Shown here: one piece after another, positions 1 through 6,662 of the stretch
Layout of the letters: every line of letters begins with the position of its first letter
How positions within the stretch are numbered: the first letter of the stretch is position 1
NCBI GenBank assembly: GCA_947452665.1
Contig: CANGEH010000081.1
Coordinates: 1-8,499 of the forward strand
DNA: 8,499 nucleotides
Direction: 5' to 3'
Origin: Caulobacteraceae bacterium
GTDB lineage: Bacteria; Pseudomonadota; Alphaproteobacteria; Caulobacterales; Caulobacteraceae
The notes under the pieces: model-generated
Told to the model about the DNA's origin: nothing
The model's database searches: none
Seen by the model: only the letters and a program-made list of their open reading frames with translations
Translations under genes and position numbers: made by a program

Positions 1-78
1 AGCCAGGGCGTGTTTGCCAAGGATCTGGATGTGCGCAAGGCCTATGACCTGCAATTTGTGAGCCCCAAGGCCCCATGA
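1..78 (+). CDS. ABC transporter substrate-binding protein, C-terminal end (partial)
   Basis: Reading frame 1 is open from the window edge to a TGA at 76-78 and encodes the last 25 residues of a protein, ending in LQFVSPKAP. The identification rests mainly on context: it overlaps the ATPase gene by an ATGA junction, and that gene overlaps a permease gene in the same way. This is the usual order for NMT1/ThiY/SsuA-type importers, whose periplasmic binding protein is encoded first. A tail containing an AYD-like segment fits such proteins but is not diagnostic. The signal peptide and ligand-binding domain lie outside the window, so the substrate cannot be inferred. Confidence 0.6.
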   Translation, partial: SQGVFAKDLDVRKAYDLQFVSPKAP

Positions 79-824
79 CATTGGTCGCCCGTCTTGCGGC
101 CGCCGAAGTGGTCTATGGCGCGGGCCGTCAGGCGCTAGGGCCGTTTGATCTGGACCTAGCGCCCGGCGAGATTGTTGCCCTGGTTGGCCCATCCGGTTGC
201 GGCAAGAGCACAGCCTTGCGCCTGCTCGCGGGGCTCGAAGAGCCCACACGCGGCACGGTGACCCGAACCGCTGGACGGGGCGAGACCTCGGTCGTATTTC
301 AATCCCCGACCCTGATGCCCTGGGCCGATGCGGTCAGTAATGTGGCCCTTCCCCTAGAACTGTCAGGCATTGACCGGGCCGAGGCGAGGGCCAAGGCCCA
401 AATTGCTCTGGAACAGGTCGGTTTGGCGGCATCTAGCCACGTCAAGCCCGCCCAGCTTTCGGGCGGCATGGCCATGCGGGTCTCGCTGGCCCGCGCCCTC
501 GTCACCCGCCCGCGCCTACTCTTGCTCGATGAGCCGTTTGCCGCGCTGGATGAGATTACGCGGCGCACCCTGGCCGATGATGTCCACCGGCTTTGGGACC
601 AGACCCGCCCGGCCGTGGTGTTTGTTACCCACAATGTCGAGGAAGCGGCCTTTGTCGCCCAGCGCATTATTGTCATGAGCCCAGGCCCCGGCCGTCTGGT
701 TGGCGAGACCGTGATGGCGGCGCCCCTACCCCGCCCAGCAGGCTTTCGCACGTCAGAGCCTTTTCGCTTTGCCGCTGAGGCCATATCGCGCGACCTGGCG
801 GCTTCCATGAGGGCAGCCGCATGA
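75..824 (+). CDS. ABC transporter ATP-binding protein (SsuB/TauB/ThiZ type)
   Basis: This 249-residue cytoplasmic ATPase should power import through the permease encoded just downstream. The full set of ABC motifs is visible: Walker A GPSGCGKST at about 38-46, the Q-loop in VFQSPTLMPW (Q76), signature LSGGM at about 128-132, Walker B LLLLDEP at about 148-154 and the H-loop VTHN (H186). The length and the TLMPW segment after the Q-loop are typical of the nitrate/sulfonate/taurine/thiamine-precursor importer group (COG1116-like). The ATG at 75 overlaps the stop of the binding-protein gene, and the TGA at 822-824 overlaps the next start, so the three genes are probably translationally coupled. 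Sulfonates, taurine and pyrimidine precursors are all possible substrates. Confidence 0.92.
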   Translation: MTLVARLAAAEVVYGAGRQALGPFDLDLAPGEIVALVGPSGCGKSTALRLLAGLEEPTRGTVTRTAGRGETSVVFQSPTLMPWADAVSNVALPLELSGIDRAEARAKAQIALEQVGLAASSHVKPAQLSGGMAMRVSLARALVTRPRLLLLDEPFAALDEITRRTLADDVHRLWDQTRPAVVFVTHNVEEAAFVAQRIIVMSPGPGRLVGETVMAAPLPRPAGFRTSEPFRFAAEAISRDLAASMRAAA

Positions 825-1588
825 ACCGCGCCCTAAACACACTTGCACCGCTCGCCCTAATCGCCGTCCTCTTGGCGATCTGGGAAGCCGCTTGCCGATT
901 GACCGGCGTGCCTGCCTATTTCCTACCCTCCCCCTCAGCGGTCGCCGCCGCCATGATCGAGAACGGGCCGCTCTTGCTCGGCTCGGCCTGGAACACCCTC
1001 GCCACCGCCCTGCTGGCCTTGGCCTGCGCCAGCCTTATGGCCTCATGTCTCGCCCTGATCATTGCCACTAATCGATTGTTGGAACAGGCGGTGCGGCCGC
1101 TAGCCGTTGCCTTGCAGGTCACCCCCGTAGTCGCCATTGCGCCTCAGGTTGTGATCTGGGCGGGCCTTGCCCATGCTGACCGGGCCATTATTGCCTTGGC
1201 GGTGATTGTCGCCTTTTTCCCGATCTTTTCCGGGGCCTTGACCGGGCTTAAGTCTACGGATCCTGACCTAGAGCGATTGTTTGACCTTTATGGCGCAAGC
1301 CGTTGGCAAAAGCTGACGCGGCTTCGCCTGCCATCAGCCATCCCCTTTATGCTTGAGGGCCACAAGGTGGCGGGCGGCCTAGCCGTAATCGGGTCCGTGG
1401 TCGCTGAATTTGTTGCAGGCTCTGGCGGCTCGCAAGGCTTGGCCTGGCGCATTCTGGAATCCAGCAACCGGCTGCAAACCGCCAAGACCTTTGCTGCCGT
1501 GATTGTCCTGGCCATCATGGGCGCGGGCCTGCACGCCGTGCTGGAAACTTCCGAGCGCGCGATTTTGAAGCGGTTTCGCGGGCGTTAG
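821..1588 (+). CDS. ABC transporter permease (SsuC/TauC/ThiX type)
   Basis: This 255-residue inner-membrane protein is the translocation subunit of the importer. Hydrophobic stretches lie at about 8-26, 62-84, 100-114, 121-141, 184-200 and 224-242, consistent with the six-helix BPD_transp_1 fold. The cytoplasmic coupling loop is visible as LYGASRWQKLTRLRLPSAIP at about 156-175, an EAA-like motif that docks on the ATPase. The N-terminal segment containing PSPSAV is common in SsuC/TauC-like permeases. The ATG at 821 overlaps the ATPase stop in an ATGA junction. The gene ends at a TAG only 10 bp from the end of the convergent prfC gene. No enzyme gene in the window hints at the substrate. Confidence 0.9.
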   Translation: MNRALNTLAPLALIAVLLAIWEAACRLTGVPAYFLPSPSAVAAAMIENGPLLLGSAWNTLATALLALACASLMASCLALIIATNRLLEQAVRPLAVALQVTPVVAIAPQVVIWAGLAHADRAIIALAVIVAFFPIFSGALTGLKSTDPDLERLFDLYGASRWQKLTRLRLPSAIPFMLEGHKVAGGLAVIGSVVAEFVAGSGGSQGLAWRILESSNRLQTAKTFAAVIVLAIMGAGLHAVLETSERAILKRFRGR

Positions 1589-1608
1589 GCGGGCTGGCCT
1601 AGCCCCGC
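1589..1608. terminator. Possible short hairpin between convergent permease and prfC ends
   Basis: GCGGGCT at 1589-1595 can pair with AGCCCCGC at 1601-1608, with one bulged base and a five-base loop. It sits exactly at the meeting point of the permease and prfC genes, where a bidirectional terminator would be expected. There is no clear U-run on either side, so it is weak as a Rho-independent terminator. Confidence 0.3.
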
Positions 1609-3200
1609 TCACGGGTTCGGTAAAAGCTGATCTTGGGGAATTTTTCGGTCACATAGCCCATTTCCCAAGCCGACTTGGCCAAAAACACCGGTTGGTCATC
1701 AATATCGACCGCCATGGCCGTGCGGTGCTTGCCCATAAAGTCTTCCAGATCGGCCTTATCGCCGCCAATCCAGCGCGCTTCGGAATAGGGCGCGTTTTCG
1801 AACATGACCTCTAGGGCATATTCGCCGCCAAGCCGGTCTTGCATGACCTCAAATTGCAATTGCCCCACAGCGCCGACAATAAAATCAGCACCAAAGGTTG
1901 GGCGAAACAATTGGGTCACGCCCTCTTCGGCTAGGCCCTCGAGCGCTTTTTTCAAGTGTTTGGCCTTAAGCGGATCCTTGACCCGCACCCGGCGCAGAAT
2001 TTCTGGCGCAAAATTGGGCAGGCCGGCAAACCGCACCTGACCGGTCTCTGACAGGCTGTCGCCAACGCGCAAGACGCCGTGATTGGGAATACCGATCACA
2101 TCGCCAGCAAAGGCCTCTTCGGCCAGTTCTCGGTCAGAGGCAAAGAACATGATCGGGGCATTGACGCTGAGTTGACGGCCCGTGTTCTGGACCTTCAGCT
2201 TCATGCCGCGCTGGAACCGGCCCGAGCTTAGGCGCAAAAACGCGATCCGGTCGCGGTGATTGGGATCCATATTGGCCTGGACCTTGAACACAAAGCCCGA
2301 AACCTCTGGATCGCCCGGGACAATATGGGTTTCCACGCCGCTGCGCAGGGCCTTAAGCGGCTTGGGCGGCGGGGCAAACATGCCAAGACCGGCCAGTAAT
2401 TGATCAATGCCAAAATGGCGCAGGGCAGAGCCAAAAAACACCGGCGTCATATGACCTTCTAAAAAGGCCTGGGGATCGAACGGCTTGGCCGCCTCTTGGA
2501 CCAGCATGGCCCCCTCTTCGGCCTCGGCCTGTTCGTCGGGGTCCAGATACTGGCTGATCGCATTGGATTTCAGACCCACGGGATCTGGGTGTTCTTGCAA
2601 CTCGCCCGCCGGACGCTTGGTAAAGGGCAAAAACTGCTGGGTGCGCAGGTCCATCATGCCACGAAACCGATTGCCAGAGCCCGCTGGCCAAAACAGCGGC
2701 GCCGGATCCAAAGCCAGCTTTGAGGCGATCTCGTCCAGAAGCTCAATCGGGTCCTGCGCCTCGCGGTCCATCTTATTGATGAAGGTCACAATAGGAATAT
2801 CACGCAGGCGGCAGACCTCGAACAGTTTCAGGGTCTGGGGCTCAATCCCCTTGGCGGCATCCAGCACCATGACGGCAGCATCGGCGGCGGTTAGGGTTCG
2901 ATACGTATCTTCCGAAAAGTCCTCGTGGCCCGGCGTGTCCAAAAGATTGAACATCAGGCCGTCATGGTCAAAGGTCATGACACTGGCCGAAACCGAAATA
3001 CCGCGCTCGCGCTCAATCTTCATCCAGTCAGACCGGGTGCGCCTTTGCTCACCGCGCGCGCGCACCGCGCCTGCCGCCCTGATCGCGCCCCCGGCCAATA
3101 GCAGGTTCTCGGTCAAGGTGGTCTTGCCCGCATCTGGATGCGAAATAATGGCAAAAGTGCGCCGACGCGCGGCCTCAGCGGCGGGGGAGGATGTGCTCAT
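1599..3200 (-). CDS. prfC: Peptide chain release factor 3 (RF3)
   Basis: RF3 is the translational GTPase that removes RF1 or RF2 from the ribosome after peptide release. The 533-residue product is close to the 529 residues of the E. coli protein. GTPase motifs are intact: G1 HPDAGKTT at about 21-28, the switch I segment RGIS at 66-69, G3 DTPGH at 88-92 and G4 NKMD at 142-145. The stretches DWMKIERERGISV and GHEDFSEDTYR are characteristic of RF3 rather than EF-G. The ATG is at 3198-3200. No Shine-Dalgarno lies 5-12 bases upstream; instead a hairpin containing the stop codon of the upstream gene ends one base before the start. This suggests expression coupled to the preceding 133-residue ORF. 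Confidence 0.96.
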   Translation of the reverse strand: MSTSSPAAEAARRRTFAIISHPDAGKTTLTENLLLAGGAIRAAGAVRARGEQRRTRSDWMKIERERGISVSASVMTFDHDGLMFNLLDTPGHEDFSEDTYRTLTAADAAVMVLDAAKGIEPQTLKLFEVCRLRDIPIVTFINKMDREAQDPIELLDEIASKLALDPAPLFWPAGSGNRFRGMMDLRTQQFLPFTKRPAGELQEHPDPVGLKSNAISQYLDPDEQAEAEEGAMLVQEAAKPFDPQAFLEGHMTPVFFGSALRHFGIDQLLAGLGMFAPPPKPLKALRSGVETHIVPGDPEVSGFVFKVQANMDPNHRDRIAFLRLSSGRFQRGMKLKVQNTGRQLSVNAPIMFFASDRELAEEAFAGDVIGIPNHGVLRVGDSLSETGQVRFAGLPNFAPEILRRVRVKDPLKAKHLKKALEGLAEEGVTQLFRPTFGADFIVGAVGQLQFEVMQDRLGGEYALEVMFENAPYSEARWIGGDKADLEDFMGKHRTAMAVDIDDQPVFLAKSAWEMGYVTEKFPKISFYRTRERG

Positions 3201-3201
3201 A

Positions 3202-3225
3202 CTAAGGGCGATAGCCGACCCTTAG
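3202..3225 (-). promoter_or_regulatory. Hairpin spanning the upstream stop codon and abutting the prfC start
   Basis: CTAAGGG and CCCTTAG form perfect 7-bp arms (3202-3208 and 3219-3225) around a 10-base loop. In the minus-strand transcript the 5' arm contains the UAA that ends the 133-residue ORF, and the 3' arm ends one base before the prfC AUG. The only SD-like bases, AAGGG, are in the 5' arm. A ribosome terminating at the UAA would open the stem, so the arrangement suits translational coupling. The repeat is seen directly; the regulatory role is inferred. Confidence 0.5.
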
Positions 3226-3623
3226 GCCCGTGTCACCAATTTGCGCATGGGGACACGCCGCCAAACGAAATAATCGACAATGGCTGTGGTCAGGACACCG
3301 CGTTCTTGGCGGTTATACAGGCTGGCAATAACCTCAATACTGACATTGGCATAGCGGATGCGCACAAGGCGCGGATCACAATTGACCGCAGGCGCGCGAA
3401 ACCAGGCGGCATTGACCTCTGGGTATTTCCCGATCACCAGGTCGATCGCCTTGAGGGCCTTGTCCGGCGCGGTCTTGGCTAGGCCCGGATCCTCGGAAAA
3501 CATTTCCTGAACCACGAACTCAATCTCATTATGGCTCAGAAACCTTGTACCGCCGACCGCGTCACTCTTAGCCAGTTGCGAAGGATCTCGGCGAAAGACC
3601 ACATCATTGAGCAAGAACAACAT
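3222..3623 (-). CDS. Hypothetical protein, 133 residues, upstream of prfC
   Basis: I do not recognise a family. The protein appears soluble: there is no signal peptide or convincing membrane segment, although it begins with the hydrophobic MLFLLNDVVF. The rest is a mix of predicted helix and strand, with a basic end (VWRRVPMRKLVTRA). The ATG at 3621-3623 is preceded by GAGG at 3632-3635 with 8-base spacing, which supports this start. It ends with a TAA 21 bp before prfC and the two genes share a strand, so they probably form one transcription unit. Codon use looks like that of its neighbours, so I see no sign of recent transfer. A role in translation is possible only by association with prfC. 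Confidence 0.75.
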   Translation of the reverse strand: MLFLLNDVVFRRDPSQLAKSDAVGGTRFLSHNEIEFVVQEMFSEDPGLAKTAPDKALKAIDLVIGKYPEVNAAWFRAPAVNCDPRLVRIRYANVSIEVIASLYNRQERGVLTTAIVDYFVWRRVPMRKLVTRA

Positions 3624-3624
3624 G

Positions 3625-3680
3625 ACCGACGCCTCAGATTCTGTCGGTGACGCTATGGCGCACCCACCTTAGGATAGCGT
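3625..3680 (-). promoter_or_regulatory. Leader of the 133-residue ORF/prfC unit with two inverted repeats
   Basis: Two inverted repeats precede the start at 3623. ACCGAC/GTCGGT (3625-3630 and 3643-3648) would place the GAGG ribosome binding site and a GATTC in its 12-base loop. ACGCTAT/ATAGCGT (3650-3656 and 3674-3680) is a 7-bp pair separated by 17 bases, the size of an operator or a second leader stem. A tandem ATTTATC pair follows at 3684-3697. No clear -35/-10 pair can be assigned. Confidence 0.35.
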
Positions 3681-3715
3681 TTCATTTATCATTTATCAAA
3701 GATGGAGATCAAGGT

Positions 3716-4051
3716 TTAGTCGGCTGCCTCGACCGGCTCGACCAAGAAATGACGGCCCTGATCGTCATCTATCTCAACCACCCAAAGGTCCGGATCAATG
3801 CGGATGGACCGAGCCAGATAGGCGTCCAGATCCGCCTCGGCCTGCGCCTTCACCGGCTGCATCCAGATGCGCTGGCCCTCGCCAGTTGTGGCCTCGGCAA
3901 ACAGTTTGAACTGTCCGGCCCGGCGATTGACCAGCTTGACCAGAACCGCGCCCGCCCTCAGATCGCCCTTGCGCTCGACCGCGGCAAACGCACCGCCTAG
4001 TTCTGCGCGGCGGATCAGGGCACTGACCCAGATATCGGTCGACAAGATCAC
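3716..4051 (-). CDS. DUF1491 family protein
   Basis: This 111-residue cytoplasmic protein matches the DUF1491 pattern as I know it: an N-terminal DIWVSALIRRAE followed by AGAVLVKLVN, a central GEGQRIWMQ, and a C-terminal acidic AEADLDAYLARS leading into IDPDLWVVEIDD. Its biochemical function is not known. It starts with GTG at 4049-4051, supported by a strong GGGGGAG at 4059-4065 with a 7-base spacer. It lies 40 bp downstream of the histidine kinase gene on the same strand, so the two are probably co-transcribed. No hairpin terminator is evident after its stop. Confidence 0.85.
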   Translation of the reverse strand: MILSTDIWVSALIRRAELGGAFAAVERKGDLRAGAVLVKLVNRRAGQFKLFAEATTGEGQRIWMQPVKAQAEADLDAYLARSIRIDPDLWVVEIDDDQGRHFLVEPVEAAD

Positions 4052-4091
4052 AGACTATCTCCCCCGACCCAATAACGGACCCGCCTTGGGG

Positions 4092-5564
4092 TTATTCTGC
4101 GGCTCGTGGCAATTCAAGCGGTAACTGCGGGTCCAGCGCGCCGGGCAAGCGGATGGTCACGGCCGTGCCTTCGCCAAGACGGCTTTCCAGGGTCATGTCC
4201 CCGCCATGCAGCTGCGCCAAGGCTCTAACCAGAGACAGGCCAAGCCCCGTGCCCTCGGCCTGCATCGGATTGATCTTGGCCTGCACATAGGGCCGCCCCA
4301 AACGGGCCAGATCATCGGGCCCTATGCCAATCCCTGTGTCTGACACAATCAATTCAAGACTATTACTATAAGCCTGTAGCGTGACCGTCACCTCACCGCC
4401 CTTGGGCGTGAATTTCAAGGCATTGGCGACCAGATTGATCACAATCTGTTTGATCGCACGCCGATCAAGATTGGCCTCCAAGGCCGCGGGCGGCAAGACC
4501 CCCCTCAGCCGGATACCCGCCTCATCGGCCTGCAGCCGCAAAAGCCGAAGGGCCGCCGTGATCGGCTCACGCGCATCGACAACCTCTAGCGACAATTCAT
4601 AACGCTCCGCCTCGATCTTGGACATGTCGAGCACGTCATTAATCAGGTCGAGCAAATGGGCCCCCGCCTCATGGATAAGCCCGGCATAATCGGAATACTT
4701 TCCCGTCAGGGGTCCAAACATCCGGCTACGCATAATATCTGAAAAGCCCATAATGGCATTGAGGGGCGTTCTAAGCTCATGGCTCATATTGGCCAGGAAC
4801 CGGGCGCGGGCAGCGCTGGCGGCATCGGCCGCCTCACGCGCCTTGATCAAGCCAAGCTCGCGGCCTTGGGCCTCAGTCGCATCCCGGATCAGGGCCAAGA
4901 ACCCACCGCCCGCAAACACCCGAATTTCCGCCGCAGCAAAGCCATGGCCCAAGGCCGCGCTGCGAAACGCAATCTGGGCCGCACCAAGGCGCGCGGCCTG
5001 TGCGAGGGCCTGCGAAATCATAGGCCGATCTTCAAGACAGGCCATGGCGGCGAGGCTTTGTGCACCTGGATCGAGCCAGTCGGGGCCGCTACCAAAGGCG
5101 CGACGCACGGCCCCGCGCGCCGACAAGACCAATAAGCGGCTCGGCAATTGCGACAATAGGGCTTCAAACCCATCCAGGGGTACAATATCGGCCAAGGCGG
5201 CTGGGCGGCGGGTCAAGATACAGGCGACGAACACGGACGCCAGCCCAAGCAAACCCAAGATCGAAAGAAGCAGATTCCAGCCGGGCTCTGGCAGTCGGCC
5301 GATTAGGCCCGCCGCATGCAAAAGGCCCAGCCCCCCGATAGACAGAACCGTCAAGCCAGCGGCTTCGGGCAAGGCGCGATCGCGGCGCATATGGATGGCG
5401 GCTATAAGCGGCAAAAGACACCAGATCGCTAAGGGGCCAATCAGGCCGCCGGTCATCAAGATTGCCGCATGCGCTAGAATAATGACCATCACCCAAGGCC
5501 AAACGCCGAGGTCTGCGCCACCGGCTTGCGGCCGCGCAGCCCTTGATCCTGGAGCGTGAAGCAC
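4092..5564 (-). CDS. Membrane sensor histidine kinase with a DivJ/PleC-like phosphoacceptor domain
   Basis: The protein should autophosphorylate on a histidine and pass phosphate to a response regulator, none of which is encoded here. About four hydrophobic segments lie at 22-38, 42-57, 69-88 and 98-117, followed by a possible degenerate PAS-like region (about 130-230) and a short linker helix. HisKA carries FLANMSHELRTPLNA with the phosphoacceptor H262. The catalytic domain has the N-box INLVANALKFTP (about 376-387), G1 SDTGIGIG (about 408-415) and G2 GTGLGLSLV (about 438-446). MFGPLTGKYSDYAGLIHEAG and LINDVLDMSKIEAE resemble the DivJ/PleC/PdhS class that acts on DivK, but this is a resemblance only. 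The GTG at 5562-5564 has no SD. An in-frame CTG at 5574-5576 follows AAAGGAG by 7 bases and may be the real start, adding four residues. Confidence 0.9.
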   Translation of the reverse strand: MLHAPGSRAARPQAGGADLGVWPWVMVIILAHAAILMTGGLIGPLAIWCLLPLIAAIHMRRDRALPEAAGLTVLSIGGLGLLHAAGLIGRLPEPGWNLLLSILGLLGLASVFVACILTRRPAALADIVPLDGFEALLSQLPSRLLVLSARGAVRRAFGSGPDWLDPGAQSLAAMACLEDRPMISQALAQAARLGAAQIAFRSAALGHGFAAAEIRVFAGGGFLALIRDATEAQGRELGLIKAREAADAASAARARFLANMSHELRTPLNAIMGFSDIMRSRMFGPLTGKYSDYAGLIHEAGAHLLDLINDVLDMSKIEAERYELSLEVVDAREPITAALRLLRLQADEAGIRLRGVLPPAALEANLDRRAIKQIVINLVANALKFTPKGGEVTVTLQAYSNSLELIVSDTGIGIGPDDLARLGRPYVQAKINPMQAEGTGLGLSLVRALAQLHGGDMTLESRLGEGTAVTIRLPGALDPQLPLELPRAAE

Positions 5565-5583
5565 CGACTGGGTCAGAGACCGT

Positions 5584-5590
5584 CTCCTTT
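5584..5590 (-). promoter_or_regulatory. Strong ribosome binding site pointing to a CTG start for the histidine kinase
   Basis: The minus strand reads AAAGGAG here. It is 19-20 bases from the first GTG of the kinase (5564), which is too far, but exactly 7 bases from an in-frame CTG at 5574-5576. No ATG, GTG or TTG in the kinase frame lies at a proper distance. The site therefore argues for a non-canonical start; direct proof would need N-terminal data. Confidence 0.5.
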
Positions 5591-5667
5591 GCGATGGCCC
5601 AGCCTAGACCCTCAGGGTTAAGGATGCGAGACCAAGGCGATTCATTTGTAGATTTGCCGCAAAAATC

Positions 5668-5705
5668 GCAGGAATTTCAATCCTGCACCGGCTTGGTTTG
5701 CCAAG
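5668..5705. promoter_or_regulatory. Inverted repeats in the kinase/sufE divergent intergenic region
   Basis: The 210-bp region between the divergent kinase and sufE genes has GCAGGA/TCCTGC (5668-5673 and 5681-5686, 7-base spacer) and CTTGG/CCAAG (5692-5696 and 5701-5705, 4-base loop). Just upstream is an 11-bp TTTGC-C-GCAAA dyad (5653-5663). These may be operators for either gene. GANTC sites lie at 5639 and 5764. No convincing -35/-10 pair was assigned. Confidence 0.3.
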
Positions 5706-5762
5706 GCAAGGTCTGGACGCATTTCCACTTGGCCACAAATGCTCTATCTGGCTTTGAAAATT

Positions 5763-5766
5763 GGAG
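5763..5766 (+). promoter_or_regulatory. Ribosome binding site that sets the sufE start
   Basis: GGAG lies 8 bases before the ATG at 5775. The upstream in-frame ATG at 5739 would add a 12-residue hydrophobic extension not expected for SufE and has no comparable site. The SD overlaps a GAGTC (5764-5768), a potential CcrM target. Confidence 0.7.
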
Positions 5767-5774
5767 TCTTGCTA

Positions 5775-6221
5775 ATGGCCGCCGCGCCAATTCCTTCGCC
5801 ACACGAAATCTTGGAAGACCTTGCAGCCGAATTTGACCTGCTGGGCGATTGGGAAGAGCGCTATCGGCACATTATCGATCTTGGCCGCAGCCTGCCGCCC
5901 TTGAGCGATGCCGAGCAATGCGATGCCAACAAGGTGCGGGGCTGTTCTAGTCAGGTCTGGATTGTCACCCAGATCGCACCCGATGGCACCTTGATCCTGC
6001 GCGGCGATTCCGATGCGCATATTGTGCGCGGCCTGGTCGCCCTGGTGCTGCAACTCTATTCTGGCCAAACGCCAAAGGCCATTTTGGCGCTGGACGCGCA
6101 CGAAGCCTTTGCCCGGCTTGGACTAAGTACGGCCCTATCAAGCCAAAGGGCCAATGGCCTGAAATCCATGGTCGAGCGTATTCGCCGCGATGCCCAGACG
6201 GCCATGGCCGCGGGCCACTGA
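5775..6221 (+). CDS. sufE: SufE family sulfur-transfer protein
   Basis: SufE proteins accept persulfide sulfur from a SufS-type cysteine desulfurase and pass it to the Fe-S scaffold in the cytoplasm. From the chosen start the product is 148 residues, near the usual 138-145. The family pattern is clear: an N-terminal helix, GDWEERYRHIIDLG (about 24-37), LPPL, then the active-site segment NKVRGCSSQVW with the acceptor cysteine at about C57. Another cysteine at about C49 is unlikely to be catalytic. No suf operon genes are adjacent, so this is a stand-alone sufE, a common arrangement in Alphaproteobacteria. It is divergent from the kinase gene and ends 8 bp from the convergent DnaA-IV-like gene. 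Confidence 0.93.
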   Translation: MAAAPIPSPHEILEDLAAEFDLLGDWEERYRHIIDLGRSLPPLSDAEQCDANKVRGCSSQVWIVTQIAPDGTLILRGDSDAHIVRGLVALVLQLYSGQTPKAILALDAHEAFARLGLSTALSSQRANGLKSMVERIRRDAQTAMAAGH

Positions 6222-6229
6222 GACCTGGC

Positions 6230-6619
6230 CTAGCGGGTCCATGGATCAGGCTCCTCTAAGGGGGCATTGCGCAGGCAGGCCTCCATGGCATTCAGATTAG
6301 CGTCGAAATCGGCATCATCCCGCAGGTCTTCAACCTTGTGACAGGCATGGCTGGCCGTGGTGCGGTCCCGGCCAAAAGCTGCGCCCACCCGCGCCAAGGG
6401 CCATTCAAAACTGACATGGCTAAGATACATGGCAATCTGCCGGGCGCGGGCAGCCTCGGCCTTATTGCGCGTGCGTGACTGAATCTGGGCTGGGCAAACG
6501 CCCGTGGTCATGGCGACAAGACTGGTCACAAACGCGGCTCTTAGGCGGTCACGATTGGCCTTGCCTTGCCGATCAAGGCTTGGGTCCAGACTGCGGGCGG
6601 CGGGGCGAAAACGGGGCAT
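6230..6619 (-). CDS. Small DnaA domain IV-like DNA-binding protein
   Basis: The 129-residue product lacks the AAA+ ATPase and N-terminal domains of DnaA but carries its C-terminal helix-turn-helix module. ARARQIAMYLSHV (about 57-69) aligns with the ARPRQMAMALAKEL region of E. coli DnaA, keeping the arginine equivalent to R399. LARVGAAFGRDRTTASHACHKVEDL (about 75-99) aligns with the DnaA signature. The signature has one glycine fewer and reads DRTT instead of DHTT, replacing a base-contacting histidine with arginine, so binding specificity may differ. ATG at 6617-6619 is preferred because GAGG at 6626-6629 precedes it by 6 bases; an upstream GTG at 6631 lacks an SD. It could be a transcription factor or a competitor for DnaA boxes; which one cannot be told from the sequence. 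Confidence 0.85.
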   Translation of the reverse strand: MPRFRPAARSLDPSLDRQGKANRDRLRAAFVTSLVAMTTGVCPAQIQSRTRNKAEAARARQIAMYLSHVSFEWPLARVGAAFGRDRTTASHACHKVEDLRDDADFDANLNAMEACLRNAPLEEPDPWTR

Positions 6620-6625
6620 GGCGAT

Positions 6626-6629
6626 CCTC
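6626..6629 (-). promoter_or_regulatory. Ribosome binding site that sets the DnaA-IV-like start
   Basis: The minus strand reads GAGG here, 6 bases before the ATG at 6617-6619. The upstream in-frame GTG (6629-6631) overlaps this SD and has none of its own, so the shorter product is favoured. Confidence 0.65.
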
Positions 6630-6662
6630 ACACAGCAAACAAGGCCTGCACCATAGGCAGAC

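Noticed and set aside
299..808. 169-residue minus-strand open frame
   Set aside because: It is antisense to the ABC ATPase, which has every expected motif.
2485..3225. 246-residue plus-strand open frame
   Set aside because: It is antisense to prfC, whose GTPase motifs are intact; the frame is low-complexity Ser/Arg-rich sequence and matches nothing.
4753..5559. 268-residue plus-strand open frame
   Set aside because: It is antisense to the histidine kinase and Ala/Arg-rich, typical of a GC-rich shadow frame.
5543..5836. 97-residue plus-strand open frame across the kinase/sufE gap
   Set aside because: It overlaps the starts of both genes in another frame and has no SD or recognisable sequence.
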